A DNA stretch of 64,000 nucleotides from Fusibacter sp. A1 (GTDB taxonomy: Bacteria > Bacillota > Clostridia > Peptostreptococcales > Acidaminobacteraceae), in contig NZ_QQWI01000006.1 in the NCBI RefSeq assembly GCF_004125825.1, forward strand, positions 124,001 to 188,000. The letters run 5' to 3'. This document shows positions 22,801 through 32,502 of this stretch, one piece after another. Made by a program: the position numbers and the translations under genes. The notes under the pieces are model-generated. The model had not been told where the DNA came from. It saw only the letters and a list, made by a program, of their open reading frames with translations, and did no database searches. Positions within the stretch are counted from its first letter, which is position 1; each line of letters begins with the position of its first letter.

Positions 22801-25692
22801 CTACCTCCTAAAGTAATCGAGTATGCCACTTGCAACTTCTCTGGCAAGTTGTTCCTGCTGACTCGCATCAGATAACCACTCGAACTCAAGTGGATTTGGC
22901 ACAAATCCTGTTTCAAGCAAAATGGATGGGGCCCAGGTTCCTCTGACTACATAAAAGTTGTTTATATTCAGACCTCTACTTTTTCTCGATAAATCGGTGA
23001 TGACACTGTCAAGAACCGATTTCGAAGCCGATTTTGCGAGTTCTTGCTTATAGTGAACGGAAAATCCGCTAACATTATTGATGTTCACATCCGGACCGAT
23101 GCTATTCGCATGCATTGAGATGAAGAGATCCGGTTTCAGCTGATAGGATAGTCTCAGTCGGTCGAAAAGTGAAACATAAACATCTGTCGACCTCGTCATA
23201 TAGACAGTCGCACCTAAATCGGTCAGTGCTTCCTTTAACTTAAGGCTCGTATCCAGATTGATATGTTTTTCTGAATAGCTTGTACCTAGTATACCTATCG
23301 CTCCAGGATCAGAGCCACCATGCCCTGGATCCACTAAGATCTTTATTCCCTTTAGTGGAAGATCGCCCGATGTTGCATACACCGGTCTCTTCAGAAACAC
23401 ATTGACTCCTGATTCAGACTTTTCAATATGATACCCGTTTAATGAGGATTCACTGTCAAAGGTGATAACATACTGACTACGATCCTCCTCAGTGACTGTA
23501 TCGACTGAGGATATGATGGACGCTGATGGTATTTTAAGCGCTGGAAGTGCAGTCGTATTCGAAAAATCAACGATCAACATACCGTTTTTAAGCTCCGCGG
23601 AAACCGCCGCCGGTTCAATCATATCTAGCGCAAGAATATCGTAGAGTTCACTGGTTTCAAGTGTTGCGCTACTGATTCTATTTTGTGGTTCTCTAAAATC
23701 AAAGAAGATGGCGACTTGTGATTTTTTCATCCATTTTCCTGAACCGAGCCTGACATAATCACCCGTCATCGCTGTGATGGTATCCCTCATTCCTCGAGAA
23801 ATCAAATATGCCGATCCTTTTGAAGAATCCGAACTAAAATAGGTATCCACATCCTGCCCTGTGACTTGTGCGAAATAAGGTGACTTGTCTGACACCACTC
23901 CAATTGTCGCTGGAGCCTTCTGAGTATGGGTCACGCCGTTGTAGTTCATGACATATACGGGTGCGCCCAGTACCATGGTATGGGACCCTTCACGGACCTC
24001 CGGCATGGTAAAGGAACCCTTAAATGTTGTCGGTACAAGCTTACCATCTGTCCTATAGGTAGAATTAGGCTTAAGCGTTATCACCTGACCCCCGATAGAG
24101 GCGGTGACAGCCGAACCGATTGGCGCTATACATGAAAGCGTGATTGTCTCGCCTGGCAGCCACATCTCTTGCTGTTGAGGAAACGTCGATGACTTTGAGA
24201 TATAAGCCTCATCCATTGTGTTGCTGCTTCCTGTCGACCACCCTTTTGTGATGACAATCGACTTGACCTGATCCCCTTGAATGAAGGTAAAGGTATTGGC
24301 TCCTGGTTGCAGCGGCATGTAAACACCGAAATAACCTTTTGACGAACGGTTGATCACTTCGGTCCCATTCACATAAAGTGGAAGTAACGGATTTGACTCT
24401 CCGGAGATATAGTAATTGTCGTAACCTGTGCGGATGTTGCTTGACGGGTTATTGACTGATAAACTCGTATTTACTTCAGCGCCGTCTTTAAACTCATAAT
24501 AGGACTTTACTACAGCCTCAAGCGAGGGTCTGTTGGCAAAGGATCTATGACTGAAAAAGACACTGCCAGACACACCTTGTTTCGATTGATTCATCACCAG
24601 TTGCTTGATAAGTTCTCCATCACCGTACCATGCGCTTTTTGAATCGGTGTTGCCCGCACGGTAGGCGGCATGACCGATATATAGCTTTACATCGGTCTCT
24701 TTTGTAATGTTCAGCCACCAGTTAAGCAGCACTTCATAATTTGCGATGTCAAAACCGATATTCCAGTAGATCTGGGGCATGATGTAATCGATACTGCCCT
24801 CTTTGATCCACTGCACGCTGTCCGCGTAGTGAGCGGAAAAAGACTCAAGCCCTCTTGTATCACTACCGCTTGCGATGCTCGACTTGTTCGCCCATATGCC
24901 AAAAGGACTTATGCCGAATAGGACTGTGGGGTCCAGCTTCTTAACAGCAGAATCCACATCACGCATCAGTTGATTCACATTTTCTCTGCGCCAATCGGCT
25001 AAGCTCAGTCCGTTGCCATATTGTACAAAGGTTGTGCTGTCTGAAAACTCGGTTCCGGGATAGAAATAATCGTCAAAGTGGATCCCGTCAATATCGTAAT
25101 TGCTGATGATTTCTGTCACGCCATCGACAATCAGTTTTCTAACTTCAGGCATTCCCGGGTTGTAGTAGAGATTTCCGTCTGTGTGCGCAATCACATAAGT
25201 CGGATTTTTTCGCGCAGGATTACCACTGTCAAGCATGTCGACAGTCTGCACAGGCTCGTTCGCACTTTTTTTTGTAATCCTATAGGGATTGATCCACGCG
25301 TGTACGGCGATGCCCTTCTTATGGGCTTCACTGATCCAGTAGCTTAATGGATCGAACTCATCATCAGGGGCAAGCCCCTGCTCACCGGTCAAATATTTGG
25401 ACCATGGGAAAATAGCGGACTTATACAGCGCATCACCTGTAGGTCTCACTTGTAAAAACACCGCATTCAGTCCCATGGACTCGGCGCGGTTTAAGATCGC
25501 ATCCGCCTCAGCCTTAAGGCTCACGGGATCTGTTGCTCTGACTTTGGGATAGTCGATGTTGACCACTGAAGCTACCCATACGCCCCTAAGGTCATCAACC
25601 TTGTTAAGTCCTTTATCCGCACTGGCAGGTAGCACCAGCGAAGCCAAGACCAGAGTAAAGACCAAAAGTGAACTGACAATTTTTTTATGCAT
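22801..25692 (-). CDS. Exported glycosidase (GHL10/DUF187) fused to an Amidase_3 cell-wall amidase
   Basis: A 963-residue exported protein. After a signal peptide (about 1-25) comes a GHL10/YngK-like glycosidase domain, about residues 30-400, with RGVWVASV, HAWINPYR, DGIHFDDYFYPG and MPQIYWN. A long linker region follows, then a C-terminal N-acetylmuramoyl-L-alanine amidase, about 785-963, with zinc and catalytic residues in VDPGHGG, YSEKHI, SMHANS and LLETGF. It would act on peptidoglycan: one part on glycan, the other on the stem peptide. The fusion is unusual. It heads a two-gene unit with the SLH-thioredoxin. Confidence 0.88.
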   Translation of the reverse strand: MHKKIVSSLLVFTLVLASLVLPASADKGLNKVDDLRGVWVASVVNIDYPKVRATDPVSLKAEADAILNRAESMGLNAVFLQVRPTGDALYKSAIFPWSKYLTGEQGLAPDDEFDPLSYWISEAHKKGIAVHAWINPYRITKKSANEPVQTVDMLDSGNPARKNPTYVIAHTDGNLYYNPGMPEVRKLIVDGVTEIISNYDIDGIHFDDYFYPGTEFSDSTTFVQYGNGLSLADWRRENVNQLMRDVDSAVKKLDPTVLFGISPFGIWANKSSIASGSDTRGLESFSAHYADSVQWIKEGSIDYIMPQIYWNIGFDIANYEVLLNWWLNITKETDVKLYIGHAAYRAGNTDSKSAWYGDGELIKQLVMNQSKQGVSGSVFFSHRSFANRPSLEAVVKSYYEFKDGAEVNTSLSVNNPSSNIRTGYDNYYISGESNPLLPLYVNGTEVINRSSKGYFGVYMPLQPGANTFTFIQGDQVKSIVITKGWSTGSSNTMDEAYISKSSTFPQQQEMWLPGETITLSCIAPIGSAVTASIGGQVITLKPNSTYRTDGKLVPTTFKGSFTMPEVREGSHTMVLGAPVYVMNYNGVTHTQKAPATIGVVSDKSPYFAQVTGQDVDTYFSSDSSKGSAYLISRGMRDTITAMTGDYVRLGSGKWMKKSQVAIFFDFREPQNRISSATLETSELYDILALDMIEPAAVSAELKNGMLIVDFSNTTALPALKIPSASIISSVDTVTEEDRSQYVITFDSESSLNGYHIEKSESGVNVFLKRPVYATSGDLPLKGIKILVDPGHGGSDPGAIGILGTSYSEKHINLDTSLKLKEALTDLGATVYMTRSTDVYVSLFDRLRLSYQLKPDLFISMHANSIGPDVNINNVSGFSVHYKQELAKSASKSVLDSVITDLSRKSRGLNINNFYVVRGTWAPSILLETGFVPNPLEFEWLSDASQQEQLAREVASGILDYFRR

Positions 25693-25810
25693 AGAATCCT
25701 CCTGTAGTTTATCCTCGTGATGCCATTCTATACTAGAAATATGAACAAAAGTGGCTTTTACAGATTATTTAAAGCTGATGTAATCAAAATGTAACGGTAG
25801 TCATCGGCGC

Positions 25811-25835
25811 AAAAAAAAGGCGCGGCATGTGCCGC
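25811..25835 (-). terminator. Terminator of the Mrp/complex-I-like operon
   Basis: GCGGCA / TGCCGC stem with a two-base loop; on the minus strand it is followed by eight T. It lies about 30 bases beyond the last gene of the large operon. Confidence 0.8.
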
Positions 25836-25865
25836 ACTTTTTAATGGTTTGATTAATGCTTTCAG

Positions 25866-26723
25866 CTATGCTGTTACTACTCCACGGATCAGCTCGACAA
25901 CCATCAAGCGCTTGTCATCAAAAGGCCAAGTGAGATAATGGCTGTCCTTTTCATGTGCTAGATGGCTACAAAGATTCGCGATTCCATAATTGCCGATTCC
26001 CTGCCCATATGATTTTTCATAATCGTGCACCAGCTGCTTCAACTGTTTCTGATCCATACAAGCGATACGCTCAAAGTCCACATGGCTTGAGTGGTACTCG
26101 AGTATATCCGACCATGCATAGCACTGACCACCGCCTTTAAGTAGCTTAAGCAGTGAGCTGTTCACCTGGTCGATCAGTTGAGCCATGAACTTCAGTACCG
26201 CAGGAACCAGTCTCTTTTGATGAGGCTCCAGACGGTAATGTTCGATCATCGTCATCACTTGCCCCAGCACAAGCTGGGTGTAGATCGGCGTGATGATGAT
26301 CGAGTCAAAGTCAGATTCCTTCGTCCAATCAGGCTCCACCTTCGTGTTTTCTAAAAATCGTTCAATGCCAGTGATGTCTTGATGGGCCATCAGCACGGAA
26401 AGCTCTTCAAAAAAGTTCTTATCATCAAGTCCTGTGAACTCGACTTGATGGTAAGCGACCTTTCCGGTCCATGCCTGCCTGTCGACACCGTTTTTCATCG
26501 CCTGCTGGTCCGCATCAAAAAGATGCAGATCGACATTTTCATCCAACCAGCTCTTCAGGTTTAGATCGTTGAGGTTGCCGGCTCCGACAATCGCGACGCG
26601 ACCGCCTGTTGACGGTCCTCGCCAAGTATCGATACCGCTTCGGTACCCTGTCCATGCCTTATGCGTCTTCATAGCGTCGTAGCTTCTATTAAGTTCTTTA
26701 TAATACTCGCCCATTACCTTCAT
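25866..26723 (-). CDS. Rossmann-fold, methyltransferase-like protein of unknown function
   Basis: A 285-residue soluble protein. The start of a Rossmann nucleotide fold is seen in GRVAIVGAGNLNDLNL (about residues 41-56) followed by the acidic strand end VDLHLFDAD, as in SAM-dependent methyltransferases; no classic catalytic motif follows. The later part is helical with YGIANL and DSHYLTWPFD. The start overlaps the stop of the preceding flavoprotein (ATGA), so translation is coupled to the oxidoreductase complex. It could be an assembly or modification factor. I do not recognise a named family. Confidence 0.6.
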   Translation of the reverse strand: MKVMGEYYKELNRSYDAMKTHKAWTGYRSGIDTWRGPSTGGRVAIVGAGNLNDLNLKSWLDENVDLHLFDADQQAMKNGVDRQAWTGKVAYHQVEFTGLDDKNFFEELSVLMAHQDITGIERFLENTKVEPDWTKESDFDSIIITPIYTQLVLGQVMTMIEHYRLEPHQKRLVPAVLKFMAQLIDQVNSSLLKLLKGGGQCYAWSDILEYHSSHVDFERIACMDQKQLKQLVHDYEKSYGQGIGNYGIANLCSHLAHEKDSHYLTWPFDDKRLMVVELIRGVVTA

Positions 26724-28492
26724 TTATTTCCTCTTAGCCATTCATCGATTCCAAGTGCTGCGACATGTCCCGTGTGCACTCCGTTTATAATATCTGGACC
26801 TTTGGTGATATCCCCTCCAGCAAACAGCCAAGGGTGACTTTCCACTTGTCCTCTACCGTTTACGATCAGCTTTCCTTTTGGAGTGATTTCATTTTTGATC
26901 GTTTGAGGTAGAAGCTTGTAATCCGCCACTTGACCCGCGGCGATATAGATCGACTTAACAGAAATCGTCTCTTCGTATCCGGGTTTCGACTCTACGACAA
27001 GCCCCTCCAGGCGATTGTTCTCAGAAGAGATATAACGGGGATGGACCTCATAGTGAATGTGAATCCCTTCTTCGGTTCCTTCCTCAACTTCTTCCACATC
27101 CGCACTCAGTGTACCGAATTTTCTTCGAGTTGTCATGTGCACGTCGCTTTTTCCGTACTTGATTTCCTGCATGCGCACCAGTGTTCTTGCAACGTCAAAC
27201 GCCACATTACCCGTACCCACGACCACAGCGCTCTCGTGGATTTCGGGCATTTCCCTAAGTCCTCTCGTATAGTCACGCGCCTCAGCTAAAAACGGTATGC
27301 CGTAATAGACTGCTTCATGGTTGCACCCCGGCAGTTCAAGGGTTTGCGATTCAGACATGCCTATACCTAAGAAGACCGCATCATACTTGTTCTTAAGCTG
27401 TTCCAAGGTGATGTCGGTTCCGATGTCCACCGAGCACTTGAACTCAACACCCGACGCCTCGATCATGCTTATATCCCTTATAACGCTTTCCTCGGGTAGC
27501 CTATAGGCTGGACCCCCGTACCTGATCACGCCTCCCGGAAGCGCCTGCTTTTCGTAAACCACCACATCGTATCCTAGCGTTCGTAGATAATAGGCACAGG
27601 ATAGTCCAGAAGGACCCGAACCGATTACCGCGATCTTACCCATGGTGGGTGCCAGGACGGACTCTGTGGCGACCTTTGTGTAAACGTTTTCCTCGACGTG
27701 ATCGACAATGTATCTTTTAAGCCATCTGATCGCAATCGGATCGCCCCTGTGACCTAAGGCGCATACTTCCTCGCATTTATGTGTACAAATTCTACCGCAT
27801 ACATTCCCTAGTGGATTCGTTTTGTAGACGTCCCTCAGGCCGCCTTCCAAATCGTCTTTCCATACCGATGTAATGTATTCAGGAATATGCATCGCCGCAG
27901 GGCAGGCGCTTGTGCAGATGCCACAAGACACACACCTTGAAGCCTCTTCAAAAGCCATTTCCTTTGAAAATCCTTCTACAATTTCAAGAAAAGAGGATTT
28001 TCTGCTGATATCCATCAGATTCATCTTCCTTCTACCAAGGTCAAGCAGTTCAGAAACCTCATCCCTATGGTAGCCAAGGGGATCGACTCTTCCGTGAATG
28101 CCTGCTATCTGAGGTAAGAAATAAAAGTTGTCCGCCTCTTTGGAAATATAGACATAGTTTTTTGACATATTCAGTGAATCACTTGCGCAAATATCTACAC
28201 ACAAACCGCAAAAGGAACATCTTCCATAATCAAATGCGGGTCTTGTGTTTGTTTTTCCTTCAGTTGCTTCAATCCCCTCCACTTCAACCAGAGTGATCGC
28301 AGCAGTAGGGCAAATTTCTGAACAGGTACCGCAACCGATACAGGCGTCCAGATCGTTTTGATGAAATCCCCTGTAAGAATCTGACGCCTCCCTCGGCGCT
28401 TCAAAAATGAAGCGCTTCGGGAGTGTCACAGGAGGTTTCACTAGATACTTCCAAGCTCTAAGTGGTGAAAAGATACTCTTAACAGCATTCAT
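26720..28492 (-). CDS. NuoI-GltD fusion oxidoreductase subunit, copy 2
   Basis: A 590-residue soluble protein. An N-terminal MbhN/NuoI-like segment (about 1-110) carries two ferredoxin motifs, C51-x2-C54-x2-C57-x3-C61 and C92-x2-C95-x2-C98-x3-C102. Then a GltD/NfnB-type part: cysteines at 187-197 and 232-244, FAD motif GSGPSG (about 291) and NAD(P) motif VGTGNVAFD (about 428). It should pass electrons between ferredoxin-type clusters and NAD(P)H. It is the second of two tandem paralogues, next to the complex-I-like core with no separate NuoI, so it probably fills that role. Confidence 0.88.
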   Translation of the reverse strand: MNAVKSIFSPLRAWKYLVKPPVTLPKRFIFEAPREASDSYRGFHQNDLDACIGCGTCSEICPTAAITLVEVEGIEATEGKTNTRPAFDYGRCSFCGLCVDICASDSLNMSKNYVYISKEADNFYFLPQIAGIHGRVDPLGYHRDEVSELLDLGRRKMNLMDISRKSSFLEIVEGFSKEMAFEEASRCVSCGICTSACPAAMHIPEYITSVWKDDLEGGLRDVYKTNPLGNVCGRICTHKCEEVCALGHRGDPIAIRWLKRYIVDHVEENVYTKVATESVLAPTMGKIAVIGSGPSGLSCAYYLRTLGYDVVVYEKQALPGGVIRYGGPAYRLPEESVIRDISMIEASGVEFKCSVDIGTDITLEQLKNKYDAVFLGIGMSESQTLELPGCNHEAVYYGIPFLAEARDYTRGLREMPEIHESAVVVGTGNVAFDVARTLVRMQEIKYGKSDVHMTTRRKFGTLSADVEEVEEGTEEGIHIHYEVHPRYISSENNRLEGLVVESKPGYEETISVKSIYIAAGQVADYKLLPQTIKNEITPKGKLIVNGRGQVESHPWLFAGGDITKGPDIINGVHTGHVAALGIDEWLRGNK

Positions 28493-28507
28493 AGTGCCTC
28501 CTTGATC

Positions 28508-30331
28508 CTACTTTTTACTTTGAAGATAGTTGTCTATCGCTTTAGCGCTGTCGTGCCCTGTAGCCACACCATTGATGATGTCAGGACCACGTACGATGTC
28601 GCCGCCGGCAAAGAGCCATGGATAGGATTCCACCTGTCCACCGTCTGTCACAGCGATCTGACCTCGTTTTGTCAGCAGTTCGTCTCGCATCTCGTCGTTG
28701 AAGTAGGCATACTCAGGCATCTGTCCGATCGCCATATACACCTGACTCGATTCAAGAAGTTTCACATCATGCTCATCATAAGAAGGATTAAATCGACCTT
28801 CCTCGTCGAAAATGCTAAGCACCTTTTTGACTTCCAATCCTTTGATCTTGCCGTCCTCGACCTTGACAGCCATGGGACCATATGCGAAGTAACCGTGAAG
28901 GCCTTCTTCAAGACCCTCTTCAAGCTCTTCAAGATCCGCTGGCAAGTGTTCGCTGTCTTCAAGTGAGGCCATCTGTACAAAGGACTTTCCGTATTTGATT
29001 TCCTGAAGTCTGATCAGGGTTCTTGCGACATCGAATGCAACATTACCCCCACCGATCACGGTCACTTTTTCAGCGACATCAGGCATAGGACCGATTTCTC
29101 TGATATAGTCCCTTGTCTGGGCTAAAAACGGAATGGCATACTGCACATCCTCATGATCATACCCCGGTATCTTAAGCGGTCTTGAAAGTGAGAATCCGGT
29201 GCCGAGGAACACAGCGTCAAACGAATCCCTAAGCTCATCAAGTGTAATATCCACACCGACTTTGGTGCTGCATTTAAAGGTAACACCTGCGTTTTCTATC
29301 ACACCGATATCCTTTAAGACACTTTCCTCAGGTAGTCTGTACTGAGGACCACCATAACGGATTACGCCACCAGGCAGCGCCTGTGATTCGAATACGACCA
29401 CTTCATAGCCAAGCGTTCTCAGATAATAGGCACAGGACAATCCCGCAGGACCAGATCCGACAACGGCGACTTTACCGTTTACAGGAGCCGTCACTGATTC
29501 TTGTGCCGCATCATTGTAGTCCGTAGCATCCGCATTGTCGACAATATATCGCTTTAGCCATCTGATCGCAACAGGCTCACCTCGGTGACCTATCGCGCAG
29601 ACCGTCTCGCACTTATGGGTACAGATCCTACCGCAGACATTGGCAAGCGGGTTGGTCTTATAGATCTGACGGATACCCTCTTTTAAGTCCTCATCGAATA
29701 CCGCCCTGATGTATTCCGGGATATGCATGTTCGCAGGGCATGTGTTTGTGCAGATACCGCACGCTACACATCTTGCCGCCTCGTTCTTGGCATCCAGCGC
29801 CGCATAACCCTTGACGATCTCGATAAAGGAAGACCTTCTCGATTCATCCTCATGCTGCATTTCTTGACGCACAAGATCGAGTAGTTCTGAGATCTCGTCT
29901 CTCGTGTATCCGACCTTGGCGCTTGTCTTATGGATACCCGAACTGTCAGGCATGAAGTAGAAGCTATCCGCATCGATTGAAAGGTGAAGGTATTCTTTTG
30001 ACATGTTCAGTGAATCCGATGTACAGATGTCTACGCAAAGTCCACAGAAGGAACATCTTCCGTAATCGAACGCAGGACGTTCATCGAGTTTTCCGTCTTC
30101 GTGAACAATTCCTTCAACAGGTACCAAATTGATTGCCGCAGTCGGACAGATCTCTGAGCAAGTACCGCAACCGATACACTTGGTCATATCGTTTTGATGA
30201 AATCCGCGGTACCGCTCTGATGCTTCTCTTGGGTTTACAAATATATCTTTTTTTGCGATAGTCACCGGAGTGCGCATCAGATACTTCCACGCCCTTATCG
30301 GTGAAAACATACTTTTTATCTTATTATCCAT
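28508..30331 (-). CDS. NuoI-GltD fusion oxidoreductase subunit, copy 1
   Basis: A 607-residue paralogue of the next gene, with the same plan: N-terminal SPIRAWKYL, two ferredoxin motifs CIGCGTCSEICP and CSFCGLCVDIC, GltD cysteine clusters CVACGICTNTCP and CGRICTHKCETVC, FAD motif GSGPAG and NAD(P) motif GGGNVAFD. I start at the ATG at 30331, seven bases after the nuoD-like stop, with an AGGTG ribosome site; the longer frame lies inside that gene. The middle and end differ from copy 2, so the two may handle different nicotinamide cofactors or form a heterodimer. Confidence 0.88.
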   Translation of the reverse strand: MDNKIKSMFSPIRAWKYLMRTPVTIAKKDIFVNPREASERYRGFHQNDMTKCIGCGTCSEICPTAAINLVPVEGIVHEDGKLDERPAFDYGRCSFCGLCVDICTSDSLNMSKEYLHLSIDADSFYFMPDSSGIHKTSAKVGYTRDEISELLDLVRQEMQHEDESRRSSFIEIVKGYAALDAKNEAARCVACGICTNTCPANMHIPEYIRAVFDEDLKEGIRQIYKTNPLANVCGRICTHKCETVCAIGHRGEPVAIRWLKRYIVDNADATDYNDAAQESVTAPVNGKVAVVGSGPAGLSCAYYLRTLGYEVVVFESQALPGGVIRYGGPQYRLPEESVLKDIGVIENAGVTFKCSTKVGVDITLDELRDSFDAVFLGTGFSLSRPLKIPGYDHEDVQYAIPFLAQTRDYIREIGPMPDVAEKVTVIGGGNVAFDVARTLIRLQEIKYGKSFVQMASLEDSEHLPADLEELEEGLEEGLHGYFAYGPMAVKVEDGKIKGLEVKKVLSIFDEEGRFNPSYDEHDVKLLESSQVYMAIGQMPEYAYFNDEMRDELLTKRGQIAVTDGGQVESYPWLFAGGDIVRGPDIINGVATGHDSAKAIDNYLQSKK

Positions 30332-30338
30332 TAGGCAC

Positions 30339-31448
30339 CTACCGATCAATTTCTGGTGAACATACACCCATTGTATCCATCCAAAGCGATGCATCATCAA
30401 TTCTATGTCCAGGTAGATACTTCTCAATACCTAGAAGTCCTTGAGCGAAAGAAGCACCTCTAACTGCGATTCTATAAGGGTATTCCCCACCATCGGACAC
30501 GATAAAGTATCCGTATTCGCCGCGGCTCGATTCGACAGCCGTATAGACCATACCGGCAGGAACCGTCCATCTTAAGGCGGAACCTGTTGACATTTTCGCT
30601 CTTACAGGACCGCTCTTTGGCATTTTTTCGATGATCTGGCGAATGATTCTGATCGACTGGAACATTTCTGCGTACTTGATGTTCATCCTTGAAAGTCCAT
30701 CCGAATAGGTACCGGTCGGAACATCGAATTCTACCTGGTCATACCTTGCATAAGGTTTCACTTTTCTCAAATCGTTCTGAACGCCTGTGGCACTTCTCAT
30801 TCCAATGCCTGTAACTCCAAGCTCCCATACGACTTCTGCAGGAAGCATGATATTGTCCTTGATTCTTGCATGGATGATCGGATGCTTAAGAATCAGCTGT
30901 TCAAACTCAGGAAGCTTCTTCTCTAGATCGTCAACGACTTTAAGCACGTCTTCTAAAAAGTTTTCAGGCAGGTCTTTTCGAACGCCGCCAGGTACGATAT
31001 ACATATGATAGATTCTCGCACCGGTTAGTTTTTCAAACAAATCGAGAATCAGATCTCTTTGAGCTATACCCCAGTAGGTCGCTGTGTACATACCTGTAGG
31101 TCCACCGATGCCGCCAAGACCCATCATATGGATCGCAAGGCGACCAAGCTCTAGCACCATCATTCTGATCCAGTGCGCACGCTCCGGCACTTCGATACCC
31201 GACAGCGCTTCGATACCCATCGCATAGACCATCTCGTTGATATCCGGCTCAACAACACAGATACGTGGAATCAGTGCGAGATTTCCCATCCAAAGTCTTC
31301 TCTCCATCACCTTTTCGAATCCTCTGTGTAAGAAACCAGGGGTCGGACGAGCCTTATTGATCATATCTCCGTCAACATACATATGCACCGAATAGTTACC
31401 GTGCATGCCTGGATGCTGAGGTCCTAAAAAGAGTTTGACTTCTTTCAT
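30339..31448 (-). CDS. nuoD: Complex-I/Mbx-type large subunit without NiFe ligands
   Basis: A 369-residue NuoD/MbxL homologue. It has LGPQHPGMHG, THR-free FLHRGFEK and AKMSTGSALRW-type features. NiFe hydrogenase large subunits bind nickel by two CxxC pairs; here the first pair reads R-I-C64-V-V-E and the last M-G-V-C363. One cysteine of each pair remains, so a NiFe centre is unlikely. Complex I proper usually has neither. The role is to link the Fe-S chain to the membrane arm. Overlaps the nuoC-like gene by 4 bases. Confidence 0.9.
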   Translation of the reverse strand: MKEVKLFLGPQHPGMHGNYSVHMYVDGDMINKARPTPGFLHRGFEKVMERRLWMGNLALIPRICVVEPDINEMVYAMGIEALSGIEVPERAHWIRMMVLELGRLAIHMMGLGGIGGPTGMYTATYWGIAQRDLILDLFEKLTGARIYHMYIVPGGVRKDLPENFLEDVLKVVDDLEKKLPEFEQLILKHPIIHARIKDNIMLPAEVVWELGVTGIGMRSATGVQNDLRKVKPYARYDQVEFDVPTGTYSDGLSRMNIKYAEMFQSIRIIRQIIEKMPKSGPVRAKMSTGSALRWTVPAGMVYTAVESSRGEYGYFIVSDGGEYPYRIAVRGASFAQGLLGIEKYLPGHRIDDASLWMDTMGVCSPEIDR

Positions 31449-31966
31449 TTGATTTCCTCCACTACCTGTGCCTTAAATACGTGAGGATGCTCACGTTTCG
31501 GGAATTTCGAATCGGAATACGCCTGTGGGTCAAAATCTTTTCTGAGCGGCGGCATGGCATCCCAGCGCTCCAGGAAAAGAGGTTTGTCATAGGTCGGGTT
31601 CCCCTTGAAGTGGACTCCGAAAAATTCAAAGATTTCGCGCTCGTAGTAGATCGCCCCCGGATAGATTGAAGTGATCGTATGGAAGTCAGGATTATCCCTG
31701 TCTAGAAGCGTCCTGACAAGCAAGTGCATTCCTGTGTCCCAGTTCATGAGAATCGCAACCAGCTGAAACTTGTTTAGTTCGATCCAGTCGATGCAGGTCA
31801 AGATGCTAAGTTGTCTGAACCCGTCCGTCCTTAAGGCGATCAGGGTCTGATGAAACTTATCTGAATTCACATCGATGATCAGCTGCATGTCGGCAGGACT
31901 GTCTTTGATCTCCACATTCAAAAGCTTTTGAAAATGCTCTTTATAACTATTCATGGAATTCGTCAT
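31445..31966 (-). CDS. nuoC: NuoC-like subunit
   Basis: A 173-residue 30-kDa-subunit homologue. The conserved segment YPGAIYYEREIFEFFGVHFKGNP parallels ERExxDxFGIxFxGHP of NuoC, followed by RWDAMPPLRKDFDP. It is a soluble partner of the large subunit. The ATG at 31966 lies inside the nuoB-like gene and has GGAGG upstream; an ATG at 31954 is an alternative. Overlaps both neighbours. Confidence 0.9.
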   Translation of the reverse strand: MTNSMNSYKEHFQKLLNVEIKDSPADMQLIIDVNSDKFHQTLIALRTDGFRQLSILTCIDWIELNKFQLVAILMNWDTGMHLLVRTLLDRDNPDFHTITSIYPGAIYYEREIFEFFGVHFKGNPTYDKPLFLERWDAMPPLRKDFDPQAYSDSKFPKREHPHVFKAQVVEEIK

Positions 31967-32501
31967 GAATCATCACCTCCCCGAGTGAGTACATTTGATT
32001 TTCCTTATACCAGTCGTAATTCTCCTGATAATGCTTCCAGCCTTTGGCCTCGCCCCGCTTGATCATCTCGATAAGCTCGCCGAAGGAGTTCATGATCGCC
32101 TCTGGTCTTGGCATGCAGCCTGCGATGTAAAGGTCTACAGGCAGGTACTTGTCAAGCTGGTTGATTGTCGCATAAGAATCGTAGTAGATACCGCCGTTAA
32201 GGGTGCACGACCCGAATCCTACAATATATTTTGGATCTTGCATCTGTTCGTAAGAATAGATGACGCGTCTTAGTGTTTTTGTACTTAAATAACCTGTGAT
32301 CAGGAGCACGTCGGCTTGCCTTGGCGTTGCCATCGGACCCATGCCGAGCTGCTCCATGTCGAATCTTGAGGTCATCGTAGGTGGCATTTCAATCGCACCG
32401 CAACCTGTACAGTACCATTTCATCCAAATTGAATTGGCTCTAAAATAGTCACCGACCACTTCCCAAAGTTTTCGGTCATCCTTTTTTATCTCTTGACTCA
32501 T
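31947..32501 (-). CDS. nuoB: NuoB-like Fe-S subunit
   Basis: A 184-residue homologue of the 20-kDa Fe-S subunit that holds the N2-type cluster. Ligand cysteines are visible: YCTGCGAIE (CxxC), GFGSCTLNGG and AGCMPRPE. The central segment LLITGYLSTKTL is typical. It is short, with a C-terminal tail of about 40 residues. It connects the clusters of the NuoI-like subunits to the large subunit. Confidence 0.93.
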   Translation of the reverse strand: MSQEIKKDDRKLWEVVGDYFRANSIWMKWYCTGCGAIEMPPTMTSRFDMEQLGMGPMATPRQADVLLITGYLSTKTLRRVIYSYEQMQDPKYIVGFGSCTLNGGIYYDSYATINQLDKYLPVDLYIAGCMPRPEAIMNSFGELIEMIKRGEAKGWKHYQENYDWYKENQMYSLGEVMIHDEFHE

Positions 32502-32502
32502 A

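Noticed and set aside
30339..31448. A NiFe hydrogenase large subunit
   Set aside because: Only one cysteine of each CxxC pair remains; nickel binding needs all four.
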